A stretch of DNA of 21,517 nucleotides, from positions 1 through 21,517 of the forward strand of contig CAYZXU010000033.1 of NCBI GenBank assembly GCA_964482535.1, in the 5' to 3' direction. Position 1 is the stretch's first letter, and each line of letters opens with the position of its first letter. The notes under the pieces are model-generated. The model did not search any database and was not told the DNA's origin. It saw nothing but the letters and a program-made list of their open reading frames with translations. Of the stretch, positions 1 through 8,809 are shown piece after piece. Made by a program: the position numbers and the translations under genes. Source of the DNA: CAYZXU01 sp964482535 (lineage in GTDB: Bacteria; Desulfobacterota; Desulfobacteria; Desulfobacterales; BuS5).

Positions 1-54
1 GCAGATATGATTCTTACCTATTTTGCCATTGAAGCCGCAAAAGAATTAGCCTGA
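1..54 (+). CDS. hemB: HemB (porphobilinogen synthase), C-terminal end only
   Basis: The first 17 codons of the window are open and end in TGA at 52-54. They read ADMILTYFAIEAAKELA, which resembles the C-terminal tail of delta-aminolevulinate dehydratase (E. coli HemB ends in a similar GADLI-SYFALDLAEK pattern). HemB condenses two 5-aminolevulinate molecules to porphobilinogen in tetrapyrrole synthesis. Only the tail is visible, so the call rests on a short but characteristic motif. The gene runs in the same direction as ispG, 151 bp upstream of the chosen ispG start, with no terminator visible between them. Confidence 0.65.
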   Translation, partial: ADMILTYFAIEAAKELA

Positions 55-205
55 AACATTTCATAAAGAGCATCAATCAGAAGAGTAAAAGAATATATCT
101 GTTATTGCTCTTTGCCTGTTATCTTCCAGCCATTTGTCAATAAATTTAAGATATTATTTTAATTTTAACCTGATTAATTTATATAAACAATTTACAGGGA
201 AAGTA

Positions 206-1282
206 ATGTCGCTTCATATTAATCGCAAAAAAACTCGGCAGATAAACCTGGGAGGTGTAAAGATAGGAGGGATGGCTCCTGTCTCCGTACAATCCATGAC
301 CAATACATTTACCCAGGATGTGCAGGCCACGGTTGCGCAAATAAAGGGTCTTGAAGAAGCAGGATGTGAAATAGTCAGAGTCGCAGTTCCGGACATGGAA
401 TCAGCATCGGCAATATCTTTAATAAAAAAAGAGATTGCCATACCGGTAATAGCGGATATACATTTTGATTTTCGTCTTGCAGTATCAGCGGCAAGAGCCG
501 GTGCCGACGGTTTAAGAATAAACCCGGGTAATATCGGAAGTGAAAAAAAAATCAGAGCTGTTGTTGATTGCGCAAAGGAGCATAAGATTCCAATTCGCAT
601 AGGGGTAAACTCTGGCTCTGTTGAAAAAGACCTGCTGATAAAACATGATGGCCCCACTGCCAAAGCAATGGTTGAAAGCGCAATCAGGCATATTGATTTA
701 TTAAAATCATTTGATTTTCACAACATAAAGGTTTCTATTAAGGCATCAGACGTACCTCGTACCCTGGAAGCCTACAGGCTGCTTTCTTCAAAAACAGATC
801 TGCCGCTGCATGTGGGAGTTACAGAAGCCGGAGCGCTTTATTCCGGGATAGTGAAGTCCTCCCTTGGGATAGGCATGCTTCTTGCTGAAGGAATAGGTGA
901 TACCATACGTGTTTCATTAACCCGGGATCCTGTGGAAGAAATCAGGGTGGGATACGAAATTCTCAAGGCATTGAATATAAGGAGGCACGGCCCGGAAATA
1001 GTATCATGTCCAACCTGCGGCCGCTGCAAAATAGATCTGTTTGATATTGTGGAACGGGTTGAGTCGAAAATTTTATCAAACCCCGTGTATGCGAAAATAG
1101 ATGCGAAAATTGCAATTATGGGCTGCGTAGTAAACGGGCCTGGAGAGGCAAAAGAGGCTGATATCGGCATTGCAGGAGGCGATGGAACAGGTATATTGTT
1201 CAAAAAAGGAAAAGTGGTTAAAAAGTTCCCCCAGGATAAAATTGTGGAGGTTTTACTTCAAGAGATAGATAAAATTATATAA
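206..1282 (+). CDS. ispG: IspG, 4-hydroxy-3-methylbut-2-enyl diphosphate synthase
   Basis: IspG (GcpE) is the [4Fe-4S] enzyme that reductively converts methylerythritol cyclodiphosphate to HMBPP, the penultimate step of the MEP isoprenoid pathway, in the cytoplasm. The protein is 358 residues, usual for the short bacterial form. The cluster ligands are visible as CPTC (C268, C271) and C307 in GCVVNGPGE, with the conserved glutamate at 314. The TIM-barrel part carries the family motifs VQSMTNT and ADIHFD. The frame is open from an ATG at 134, but I chose ATG 206: it follows an AGGGA ribosome site by 5 nt and gives the usual N-terminus with basic residues before the first strand. proS follows 22 bp downstream, so the two are probably co-transcribed. 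Confidence 0.95.
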   Translation: MSLHINRKKTRQINLGGVKIGGMAPVSVQSMTNTFTQDVQATVAQIKGLEEAGCEIVRVAVPDMESASAISLIKKEIAIPVIADIHFDFRLAVSAARAGADGLRINPGNIGSEKKIRAVVDCAKEHKIPIRIGVNSGSVEKDLLIKHDGPTAKAMVESAIRHIDLLKSFDFHNIKVSIKASDVPRTLEAYRLLSSKTDLPLHVGVTEAGALYSGIVKSSLGIGMLLAEGIGDTIRVSLTRDPVEEIRVGYEILKALNIRRHGPEIVSCPTCGRCKIDLFDIVERVESKILSNPVYAKIDAKIAIMGCVVNGPGEAKEADIGIAGGDGTGILFKKGKVVKKFPQDKIVEVLLQEIDKII

Positions 1283-1304
1283 GAGCTTCTTGGAAAGGAT
1301 ATTT

Positions 1305-2825
1305 ATGGGAAAAGAGGTTAAAACAGCAATTACACCAACAAGGGAAGAGGATTATCCCGAGTGGTATCAACAGGTGGTCAAATCAGCTGATATGGCTGAA
1401 AATTCACCGGTCAGGGGATGCATGGTAATAAAACCATGGGGATATGCAATATGGGAAAATATTAAATATATATTAGATGGCATGTTTAAGGATACAGGTG
1501 TGAAAAATGCATATTTCCCCCTTTTTATCCCTTTAAGTTTTCTTGAAAAAGAGGCGGAACATGTTGAAGGATTTGCCAAAGAATGTGCAGTGGTTTCACA
1601 TCACAGGCTTGAAACAGGTGATAATGGCGGTCTGGTTCCGGCAGGGCCTTTATCCGAACCTTTGATTATCAGGCCAACTTCAGAAACTATTATAGGCGAT
1701 TCATTTTCAAAATGGATCCACAGCCACAGGGATCTTCCTGTACTCATAAACCAGTGGGCAAATGTGGTGAGATGGGAGATGCGGACAAGGATATTTTTAA
1801 GAACAAGTGAATTTTTGTGGCAGGAAGGTCATACTGCACATGCCACGGAAAAAGAGGCTGTTGAGCGAACAAAGATGATGCTTGATATTTATACTGAATT
1901 TGCAGAAAATTATCTTGCCATGCCTGTAATAAAGGGGCGCAAAACTCCTGCAGAGAGATTTCCCGGGGCAATAGATACATTCTGTATTGAAGCTATGATG
2001 CAGGACAGAAAAGCTTTGCAGTCCGGAACATCACATTTTTTAGGTCAGAATTTTGCCAGATCTTCAAAAATAATGTTTCAATCTGCACAAGAAAATGAAG
2101 AGTATGCATGGACAACCTCATGGGGGGTTTCCACCCGCCTTATTGGAGGAATTATAATGACCCACAGCGATGATGACGGTCTTATTCTTCCCCCCAAAAT
2201 TGCATCTTCACATATTGTCTTACTGCCGATTATAAGAAAAGCCAAAGACAGATCAAAGGTGATGGAGTATACTGACAGTCTGGCAAGGGAGCTGAAGGAC
2301 AAGAATTACGGAGGCCGCCGGCTTGAGGTGGAGATAGACGACAGGGATATAGGAGGAGCAAGGGGGTGGGAGTGGATAAAAAAAGGTATCCCTCTGCGTG
2401 TTGAAATAGGTCCCAGGGATATTGCCGACAACTCGGTTTATGTGGCAAGAAGAGATAAGGGACACAGGGAAAAAACCTCTTATAAAAGGGATGTTTTTGT
2501 TGATAAACTAACTGAAATTCTTGATGAAATTCAACAGACACTTTTTGACAGGGCATCTTTATTTTCCCAAAAGCATACCATCAAAATAGACTCAAACAAA
2601 GAATTTTATGAGTTTTTTACTCCGTTGAATCAGAAAAAGCCTGAAATACACGGCGGGTTTGCCCTGTCTCACTGGTGCGGGTCAGATGAATGCGAGACTA
2701 AAATAAAGGAAGACCTTAAAGTCACGATTCGATCCATTCCTTTAGATAAAGATATGGAAAATGGTAACTGTATATGCTGTGGGGAAAAAAGCAAAGCCAG
2801 GGTTGTATTTGCAAAGGCATATTAG
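1305..2825 (+). CDS. proS: Prolyl-tRNA synthetase, archaeal/eukaryotic type
   Basis: Class IIa synthetase charging tRNA-Pro with proline. The 506-residue protein lacks the roughly 180-residue editing insertion of the common bacterial ProRS. It has the archaeal/eukaryotic layout: catalytic core with motif 2 (RTSEFLWQEGHTAH) and a motif 3 region (MTHSDDDGLILPP), an anticodon-binding domain, and a C-terminal zinc-binding-like domain with C458, C463 and C489/491/492 that ends in a terminal tyrosine (FAKAY). In known members of this type the terminal Tyr carboxylate reaches toward the active site. The frame is open from a TTG at 1290, but ATG 1305 is preferred because GGAAAGGA lies just upstream. 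It sits between ispG and relA on the same strand. Confidence 0.95.
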   Translation: MGKEVKTAITPTREEDYPEWYQQVVKSADMAENSPVRGCMVIKPWGYAIWENIKYILDGMFKDTGVKNAYFPLFIPLSFLEKEAEHVEGFAKECAVVSHHRLETGDNGGLVPAGPLSEPLIIRPTSETIIGDSFSKWIHSHRDLPVLINQWANVVRWEMRTRIFLRTSEFLWQEGHTAHATEKEAVERTKMMLDIYTEFAENYLAMPVIKGRKTPAERFPGAIDTFCIEAMMQDRKALQSGTSHFLGQNFARSSKIMFQSAQENEEYAWTTSWGVSTRLIGGIIMTHSDDDGLILPPKIASSHIVLLPIIRKAKDRSKVMEYTDSLARELKDKNYGGRRLEVEIDDRDIGGARGWEWIKKGIPLRVEIGPRDIADNSVYVARRDKGHREKTSYKRDVFVDKLTEILDEIQQTLFDRASLFSQKHTIKIDSNKEFYEFFTPLNQKKPEIHGGFALSHWCGSDECETKIKEDLKVTIRSIPLDKDMENGNCICCGEKSKARVVFAKAY

Positions 2826-2876
2826 CCCGAATTTTTTACAAGAAACATCAAACATAAATAATAAGCCGTAAGATAA

Positions 2877-5015
2877 ATGATAAGAATAAATGATATAATT
2901 GATAAGGTAACTGAAAATAACCCTGACTCTGATCTGGATATAATAGATCGGGCATATATCTTTTCAGCAAGAGTTCATGATGGACAGGTACGGCTTTCGG
3001 GAGAGCCATATCTTTCTCATCCACTTGAAGTAGCAGGAATACTCGCTGATATGAAGCTCGATTCAGTTAGTGTGGCAGCAGGTCTTCTCCACGATGTTAT
3101 TGAAGATACGCATGCTACTCCTGAAGAGATTGAAGATATTTTTGGCAAAAATGTTTTACATATTGTTTCAGGGGTAACAAAATTAAGTAAGCTTAACTAT
3201 GGCAGCGCCCAGGACCGCCAGGCTGCAAGCATAAGGAAAATGCTGCTGGCAATGGCCGATGATATTCGGGTTATTTTAATTAAGCTTGCCGACCGGCTGC
3301 ATAACATGAAGACTCTTCAGTTTCATAAAGAGAGCAAAAGAAGAATAATAGCGCGAGAGACCCTTGATATTTATGCCCCGATTGCATCACGTCTGGGAAT
3401 TTACTGGATCAAAAAAGAGCTTGAAGACAGCTCTTTTATGTATCTAATGCCCGAAGAGTATAATAAAATACATGATTTTCTTAAAAAAGGTAAGGAGGTA
3501 AGCAACAAACATATAGATACAATAAAAAATTACATGTTAAAAATAATGGCTGAGAATAATCTTAAATGTGAGGTTTTTGGAAGATACAAAAGTTTTTACA
3601 GCATATATCAGAAGATGTTGTCCCAGAATCTGGCCATTGAAGATATATACGATATTATTGCCTTTAGAATCATTCTTGACACGGTTCCCCAGTGTTATGA
3701 AGCTCTTGGCGTTATACATGCCACTTTAAAACCCATAGACATAAAGTTTAAAGACTATATAGGTCGTCCCAAACCCAATGGATACAAGTCGTTGCATACA
3801 ACGGTAATAGGCCCCCTTGGGAATCGGATTGAAATACAGATTCGAACATGGGAAATGGACAGGATCGCCAAATCAGGCATCGCAGCCCACTGGAGTTATA
3901 AAGAGGGGAAAAAGATTGATAAAAATATAAGTGAAAAATTTGCATGGATTCAAGATCTGGTGGAAAATCAAAAAAACTTCATGGAATCCGACGAATTTCT
4001 GGAAAATGTTAAAATTGATCTCTTTCCTGATGAGGTTTATGTGTTTACTCCCCATGGAGATATAAAAACCCTGCCAAAAGGAGCTGCCCCTGTTGACTAT
4101 GCATATATGATTCACTCTGAAGTGGGGCACCACTGTACAGGAGCAAAGGTTAACGGCCGCATTGTACCCCTTGAGTATAATCTTCAAACAGGAGATGTGG
4201 TTGAAATTTTAACCACAAAAAATCACCACCCCAGCCCGGACTGGCTTAGATTTGTAAAAACCGTAAAAGCACGTTCAAAAATCAGGCAATGGATAAAAAC
4301 AGAGGAAAAAGATAGGAGCCTGACCCTTGGACGTGAAATGTGCGATAAAGCTTTCAGGAAATACCGCTTGAATTTCAGCTCCTTTTTAAAATCAGACAAG
4401 CTGAAAGTGGTAACCGATGCTTTTGGTTTTAAAAATATAGATGACCTGATTGCGAATGTGGGATACGGAAAAACAACCCCCCTTCAGATTATAAGAAAGA
4501 TTACCCCTGATGATCCCGAGAAAAAAGAGCGCTCTTTATTAAATAAACTTATCGGAAGCGTTAAGAAAAAGAAACATCATGGAGGCATAATTGTTAAAGG
4601 GATTGATGATGTACTGATAAGATTCGGTCAATGCTGCCACCCCCTTCCAGGAGAATCCATAACCGGCTATATTACTCAAGGTCATGGCGTAACAATACAC
4701 AGCACAACCTGTATAAACGCTCTTAAAATGAATCCTGAAAGACGTATAGATGTGGAATGGAACAAAGATATAACTGAAACCTATTCCACAACAATTTGCG
4801 TGAGTTCCTCAGACAGGGTAGGCTTGCTGGCAGACATTACTTTAGCCATAAGCAAAAATAAATCCAATATACTTAGTTTAAAAGCTGAAACAAGAGACAA
4901 CAAAATGGTCGATATCATTTTGAGCTTAAGTCTTAACGATGCGGATCATTTAAAAAAAGTTATATCGACCATTAAAAAAGTAAAGCAGGTGCATAAGATA
5001 AAAAGGATAGGCTAA
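2877..5015 (+). CDS. Bifunctional (p)ppGpp synthetase/hydrolase, RelA/SpoT family
   Basis: Long RSH protein of 712 residues that makes and degrades the stringent-response alarmone. Domains in order: HD hydrolase with H48 and HDVIEDT at 72-78, which looks intact; synthetase domain with GYKSLHTT at 302-309 and an EIQIRT strand; TGS domain (about 385-445, VYVFTPHGDI); a basic/zinc-finger-like linker with CCHP; and a C-terminal ACT domain (about 640-712). The synthetase loop reads KFKD (290-293), the basic RXKD-like version typical of bifunctional Mn-dependent enzymes, not the acidic EXDD of RelA-only synthetases. So both activities are expected; that is inference from motifs. The ribosome site before ATG 2877 is weak. 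The TAA stop overlaps the convergent rpmB stop by 4 bp. Confidence 0.93.
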   Translation: MIRINDIIDKVTENNPDSDLDIIDRAYIFSARVHDGQVRLSGEPYLSHPLEVAGILADMKLDSVSVAAGLLHDVIEDTHATPEEIEDIFGKNVLHIVSGVTKLSKLNYGSAQDRQAASIRKMLLAMADDIRVILIKLADRLHNMKTLQFHKESKRRIIARETLDIYAPIASRLGIYWIKKELEDSSFMYLMPEEYNKIHDFLKKGKEVSNKHIDTIKNYMLKIMAENNLKCEVFGRYKSFYSIYQKMLSQNLAIEDIYDIIAFRIILDTVPQCYEALGVIHATLKPIDIKFKDYIGRPKPNGYKSLHTTVIGPLGNRIEIQIRTWEMDRIAKSGIAAHWSYKEGKKIDKNISEKFAWIQDLVENQKNFMESDEFLENVKIDLFPDEVYVFTPHGDIKTLPKGAAPVDYAYMIHSEVGHHCTGAKVNGRIVPLEYNLQTGDVVEILTTKNHHPSPDWLRFVKTVKARSKIRQWIKTEEKDRSLTLGREMCDKAFRKYRLNFSSFLKSDKLKVVTDAFGFKNIDDLIANVGYGKTTPLQIIRKITPDDPEKKERSLLNKLIGSVKKKKHHGGIIVKGIDDVLIRFGQCCHPLPGESITGYITQGHGVTIHSTTCINALKMNPERRIDVEWNKDITETYSTTICVSSSDRVGLLADITLAISKNKSNILSLKAETRDNKMVDIILSLSLNDADHLKKVISTIKKVKQVHKIKRIG

Positions 5016-5203
5016 GGTGCTTTTACTACGAAGCCTGATTTAATGCATCTTGTACAGACTGTTATTCTTTTTACTCTTCCATTTCTAAGCGCCCTGACTT
5101 TTTGAAGATTTGGATTAAAACGCCTTTTATTTACATTATGGGCATGGCTGACGTTATTACCTGTTAATGGTTTTTTATTGCATATTTCACAAACTCTGGA
5201 CAC
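5012..5203 (-). CDS. rpmB: 50S ribosomal protein L28, zinc-ligand type
   Basis: Complete 63-residue L28 of the large ribosomal subunit. The N-terminus (SRVCEICNKKP) is the family signature. C5/C8 and C50/C53 form two CxxC pairs, so this is the zinc-binding (C+) paralogue type. The start is GTG at 5201-5203 with AGGAGA 8 nt upstream. The gene is monocistronic here and convergent with relA; the two stops share 4 bp, so neither gene has a conventional terminator in front of its stop. Confidence 0.96.
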   Translation of the reverse strand: MSRVCEICNKKPLTGNNVSHAHNVNKRRFNPNLQKVRALRNGRVKRITVCTRCIKSGFVVKAP

Positions 5204-5258
5204 TTTATTTTCTCCTGTATAATTTTTTTACAAGGTTTCAAAACGCATAAAAAAAGTA

Positions 5259-5287
5259 TTTTTATCATAAAAAAATATACATGTAAA
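5259..5287 (-). promoter_or_regulatory. Possible sigma70-type promoter for rpmB
   Basis: On the minus strand TTTACA (5282-5287) and TAAAAA (5259-5264) are 17 nt apart, about 50 nt upstream of the rpmB GTG. The region is very AT-rich, so chance matches are likely. Confidence 0.3.
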
Positions 5288-5508
5288 GCTTTTTAATCAG
5301 GGAAGCACGTCATCATAATATCAATCCAAAATATTCCGAACAGATGCTTAAAGAGGAATTTTCTAAATGATATTATCGAAAAAGACACAAAAGTAAAATC
5401 CAATACCTTCCTGAACTTACTACATGCACTGTGCTTCAGGTGGCGGAAGCCTATAGATAGATTGATATTGTTTTTGAAAAAGATGAATTCATTTTTAGGA
5501 AAAACATA
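5287..5508 (+). pseudogene. Possible decayed coding frame upstream of the crotonase stub
   Basis: One forward frame from 5287 onward is open apart from stops at 5368-5370 and 5458-5460, and it closes at 5509-5511, directly at the start of the crotonase stub. Read through, it gives protein-like stretches such as NPKYSEQMLKEEFSK and LPELTTCTVLQVAEAYR. I do not recognise a family. The proximity to a truncated CoA-metabolism gene suggests a decayed operon, but the frame is short and could be chance. No intact gene is visible between rpmB and tRNA-Leu. Confidence 0.25.
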
Positions 5509-5627
5509 TGACAGATAACAGATTAATTGAACTCGAATATCGTGACAGTATTGCAATTCTTCGCTTTAACCGTCCTTTGGTTCATAACTCCCTGAATGAG
5601 GAATTAATGAAAAAATGGGAATTTTAA
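5508..5627 (+). pseudogene. Truncated enoyl-CoA hydratase/isomerase (crotonase) N-terminus
   Basis: A 39-codon ORF with a plausible ribosome site (AGGAAAAAC) before ATG 5508. Its sequence matches the first two beta strands of crotonase-family enzymes: an ELEYRDSIAILRF strand followed by NRPLVHNSLNEELM, the usual NRP-x-x-x-N-ALN signature. It then stops at TAA 5625-5627. A full crotonase is about 260 residues, so the CoA-binding oxyanion-hole motifs are absent and the fragment cannot be a working hydratase. It looks like the stub left by a deletion; no downstream crotonase sequence is visible before tRNA-Leu. Confidence 0.6.
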
Positions 5628-5703
5628 TTGTCGTTACAGGGAAAAAATATTACAAAATTATTCACGATAAAAATAAGGTAAGCTGAGCGTTCGTAATTTT
5701 ATT

Positions 5704-5790
5704 TGGTGCCGGAGCTCGGAATCGAACCGAGACGGAGTTGCCCCCGGAGAATTTTGAGTCCTCTGCGTCTACCAGTTTCACCACTCCGGC
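5704..5790 (-). tRNA. tRNA-Leu (anticodon CAA)
   Basis: An 87-nt class II tRNA with encoded 3' CCA. The acceptor stem is GCCGGAG/CTCCGGC. The D arm is leucine-like (GTGAAACTGGTAGACGC). The anticodon stem GAGGA/TTCTC has one G-U pair and encloses the loop CTCAAAA with anticodon CAA, which decodes UUG. There is a long variable arm, and the T arm CTCGG/CCGAG has a TTCGATT loop. The 3' end at 5704 is followed by no clear terminator on the minus strand. Confidence 0.97.
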
Positions 5791-5799
5791 TTTTTTATC

Positions 5800-5828
5800 T
5801 TTATATTAATACTCTATTTAATTGTCAA
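5800..5828 (-). promoter_or_regulatory. Sigma70-type promoter of tRNA-Leu
   Basis: Minus-strand TTGACA (5823-5828) and TATAAA (5800-5805) are separated by 17 nt, with the -10 element about 9 nt before the tRNA 5' end at 5790. Position and match are both very good. Confidence 0.8.
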
Positions 5829-5841
5829 TAAGTTTGCTCTT

Positions 5842-5847
5842 TATAAT
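5842..5847 (+). promoter_or_regulatory. Possible -10 element for glnE
   Basis: A perfect TATAAT on the plus strand lies 27 nt before the glnE ATG. No good -35 is found at 16-18 nt: TTGTCA is present but only 14 nt upstream. It lies back-to-back with the tRNA-Leu promoter. Confidence 0.3.
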
Positions 5848-5874
5848 TAAGGTAAATAAATTGGGAAAATCTTC

Positions 5875-8766
5875 ATGAAAATAAAAAACAATCTTATAAC
5901 CAACGACTTATTCCCTGATTTACAGGCGAAAACAGATGCTTTTTATCAGGCTCTTGCAGGTCAACCAATTGATATAAAAGAAAATTCTGAATTTTCTGAG
6001 CATTTGCGAAACGCTTTTGCCTTTAGCGATTTTATTTCAGAAAATTGTATAAAACACCCTGCTGTTTTGTATAACCTTTTAACTAATGGTGATCTATACA
6101 AAAAATATAAGGAAGGGGAATATCGGATAAAGCTTTCTACTGTTTTAAACAAAATTGACAATTTTAAACACCTTTTTTCTGCTTTGCGTACTTTTCGTAC
6201 CAGTGAAATGATTCGCATTGCATGGCGCGATATTAACGGCCTTGATAATCTTATTGAAACCATGAGTAATCTTTCATGTCTGGCCGACGCATCTATTAAT
6301 GAATCCCTGTCCCTGCTTTTTAACTGGCAGTGTGTTGATTTCGGCACTCCATTAGATAAAAATGAACAAGATCAATACCTTACAGTTATAGGGATGGGCA
6401 AGCTCGGTGCCGGAGAACTAAATTTTTCATCTGATATTGATCTTATTTTTGCCTATCCTGAATCTGGAAATACTTCAGGACCAAAAATTATAAGTAATGA
6501 AGAATTTTTTCTTCGTCTTTGCCGGAGCCTTATCAGGGTGCTTGGTGAAAACACTTCTGAAGGATTTGTTTTTCGTGTAGACACCAGGCTGAGGCCTTAT
6601 GGTGAAAATGGTCCCCTGGTTATGAATTTTGATGCCATGGAAGAGTATTATCAGAGTCATGGCCGGAGCTGGGAGCGTTATGCCTGGATCAAGGCAAGGG
6701 CTATTACAGATAAAAACAGCACCGGCACAAGACTTTTGAACATTCTGAAACCCTTTGTATTTCGAAGATATCTTGACTTTGGCGCATTTGACTCCATCAG
6801 AGACATGAAACAGATGATAAATATGGAGCAAAAAAAAAAGAGCCTGGAAAATAATATAAAGACAGGTTATGGTGGAATTAGAGAAATTGAGTTTTTTGGT
6901 CAGGTTTTTCAACTCATAAGAGGTGGTGTTGCACCGATTCTTCAGAAACGCCCCATTCTTGAGATATTGAACATTCTTGTTAAAGAGAAGTATATAGAGC
7001 CTTATGTACGTGACAAGCTTTCAGAGGCATATAATTTTTTGCGCATAACTGAAAATCGTCTTCAGGAATATTCAGACCTTCAGACCCATGAACTTCCCAC
7101 AGAACCCATTGCAAGGATACGTCTTTCTGCATCAATGGGCTTTGATTCATGGGATTCTTTTTATTATCAACTTAATATGCATAGAAAAAATGTTTCCATA
7201 CATTTTGGACATATTCTATCTCCTCAAAGCTCAGATCTGCCGGAAAACCCCCTTAAGGTTGTTGCATTGTCTGAACTTGAGGGTGTCTGGCATGGAATTC
7301 TTGAGTATAAACGCTCCAGAGAAATAATTTCAAGTATTAACTATGAAAATCCTGACGATGTGATAAATATTATTAATTATTTACGCAATGATCCCGCAAC
7401 AAGAGCCCTTAGCGTTGATGGCAGAAAACGGCTCGATAAATTAATGCCCCTTGTCATAAAAAAAGCAGGGGGTTCAGAACAGCCATTTGTTTCATTAAAA
7501 CGGATAGTTGAATTAATTAAAAGCATACAAAGAAGATCATGTTATCTTGCCCTTTTAATGGAAAACACTGATGTTCTTTCACATCTCGTCGAGCTTTCCA
7601 ACGCAAGCCCGTGGATAATATCCTTCCTTTCCAGACATCCTGTGCTTTTGGATGAGCTTATAGATCACCGGTCACTTTACGTTCCTCCAAAACAAGAAGA
7701 GTTGATTAAAGATTTAGACAGACGCCTTTTGTATGTTTCTGAGGATGATCTTGAGAGACAGATTGAAGAACTATGTATTTTTAAACAGATAAATGTACTT
7801 CGTGTAGCCGCTGCTGATATTTCAGGTGCGCATCCTCTTATGAAAGTAAGTGATCACCTTACATCCATAGCTGAAGTCTTGTTATCCAGAGTGTTTGAAC
7901 TGGCTTGGAATTATCTTGTAAAAAAACACGGGGAGCCATTGTCTGCAATTAATGGGAAAAAATGTAATATGGGATTCACTATTATTGCATATGGAAAGTT
8001 GGGAGGTTTTGAACTCGGATACAGTTCTGATCTTGATCTTGTTTTTCTTCATTCTGCCATTAATGGCAAAACAGATTCCTTAAACACTCCAGTTGAAAAT
8101 GCATATTTTTTTTCAAGGCTTGGACAGAGGATCATTCACATTTTAACTTCTCACACCTCAGCAGGTGTTTTATACCAGGCAGATATGAGATTGCGACCAA
8201 ACGGTATAGCCGGCCCACTTGTCAGTCATATTGATTTTTTCGAAAAGTATCAGATGAACGATGCCTGGACATGGGAGCATCAGGCAATTATCAGAGCCAG
8301 GCCCATTGTCGGGGATATAGCTCTGGCTGAATCTTTTAATAATACCAGGGAGAAGGTAATCTCTATCCCAAGAGACAAAACTTCCCTTAAAAATGAAATT
8401 GTCAAAATGCGTGAGAAAATGAGAAAAGAGCTTTTATCTCACAGACCAGGTTTCTTCGATTTAAAGCAGGGCTTAGGGGGGATGGTGGATGTTGAATTTA
8501 TAGTTCAGTATCATGTACTTTTAAATTCAAATAAATATCCATCCCTCACAAAATGGACTGATAATGTTCGTATTTTACAGGCTTTGGCAGATACAGACAT
8601 TATTACCAAAGCTACAGGTCAATTTCTTACCAATGCCTATCTGATTTACAGAGCAGCTGTTCACAAACTCAACCTTCAGGAAAAGCCCCCTGCTGTTCCT
8701 GAGAAAAATTTCAGAGAAACCGGAAACCGTGTTATAGATATATGGAATTCAACTTTTTCAGACTAA
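5875..8766 (+). CDS. glnE: GlnE, bifunctional glutamine synthetase adenylyltransferase/deadenylase
   Basis: GlnE adenylylates glutamine synthetase and removes the AMP again in response to PII and glutamine, tuning ammonium assimilation. The 963-residue length fits the family (E. coli 946). Both nucleotidyltransferase halves are visible: the N-terminal domain has GMGKLG at 173-178 followed by ELNFSSDIDLIF, and the C-terminal domain has GKLGG at 707-711 followed by SSDLDLVF. Each keeps the DxD metal-binding pair, so both halves look functional. ATG 5875 is the only reasonable start, with a modest GGGA 8 nt before it. The gene stands alone; the convergent YkgJ/hypothetical pair ends 43 bp beyond its stop. 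No glnA or glnB is in the window. Confidence 0.95.
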   Translation: MKIKNNLITNDLFPDLQAKTDAFYQALAGQPIDIKENSEFSEHLRNAFAFSDFISENCIKHPAVLYNLLTNGDLYKKYKEGEYRIKLSTVLNKIDNFKHLFSALRTFRTSEMIRIAWRDINGLDNLIETMSNLSCLADASINESLSLLFNWQCVDFGTPLDKNEQDQYLTVIGMGKLGAGELNFSSDIDLIFAYPESGNTSGPKIISNEEFFLRLCRSLIRVLGENTSEGFVFRVDTRLRPYGENGPLVMNFDAMEEYYQSHGRSWERYAWIKARAITDKNSTGTRLLNILKPFVFRRYLDFGAFDSIRDMKQMINMEQKKKSLENNIKTGYGGIREIEFFGQVFQLIRGGVAPILQKRPILEILNILVKEKYIEPYVRDKLSEAYNFLRITENRLQEYSDLQTHELPTEPIARIRLSASMGFDSWDSFYYQLNMHRKNVSIHFGHILSPQSSDLPENPLKVVALSELEGVWHGILEYKRSREIISSINYENPDDVINIINYLRNDPATRALSVDGRKRLDKLMPLVIKKAGGSEQPFVSLKRIVELIKSIQRRSCYLALLMENTDVLSHLVELSNASPWIISFLSRHPVLLDELIDHRSLYVPPKQEELIKDLDRRLLYVSEDDLERQIEELCIFKQINVLRVAAADISGAHPLMKVSDHLTSIAEVLLSRVFELAWNYLVKKHGEPLSAINGKKCNMGFTIIAYGKLGGFELGYSSDLDLVFLHSAINGKTDSLNTPVENAYFFSRLGQRIIHILTSHTSAGVLYQADMRLRPNGIAGPLVSHIDFFEKYQMNDAWTWEHQAIIRARPIVGDIALAESFNNTREKVISIPRDKTSLKNEIVKMREKMRKELLSHRPGFFDLKQGLGGMVDVEFIVQYHVLLNSNKYPSLTKWTDNVRILQALADTDIITKATGQFLTNAYLIYRAAVHKLNLQEKPPAVPEKNFRETGNRVIDIWNSTFSD

Positions 8767-8776
8767 ACAGGGGGTT

Positions 8777-8800
8777 TTTCAAATTTGAAATTTTTTATTA
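8777..8800. terminator. Weak terminator-like palindrome between convergent genes
   Basis: A perfect 14-bp palindrome TTTCAAATTTGAAA (8777-8790) is followed by a T run on the plus strand, 10 bp past the glnE stop. As RNA it could make only a 5-bp AU-rich stem with a U tail, so termination strength is doubtful. Confidence 0.3.
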
Positions 8801-8809
8801 AAAAGCTCT

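Noticed and set aside
6475..6912. 145-codon minus-strand frame inside glnE
   Set aside because: It lies fully antisense within a conserved catalytic domain of glnE and shows no protein-like family pattern.
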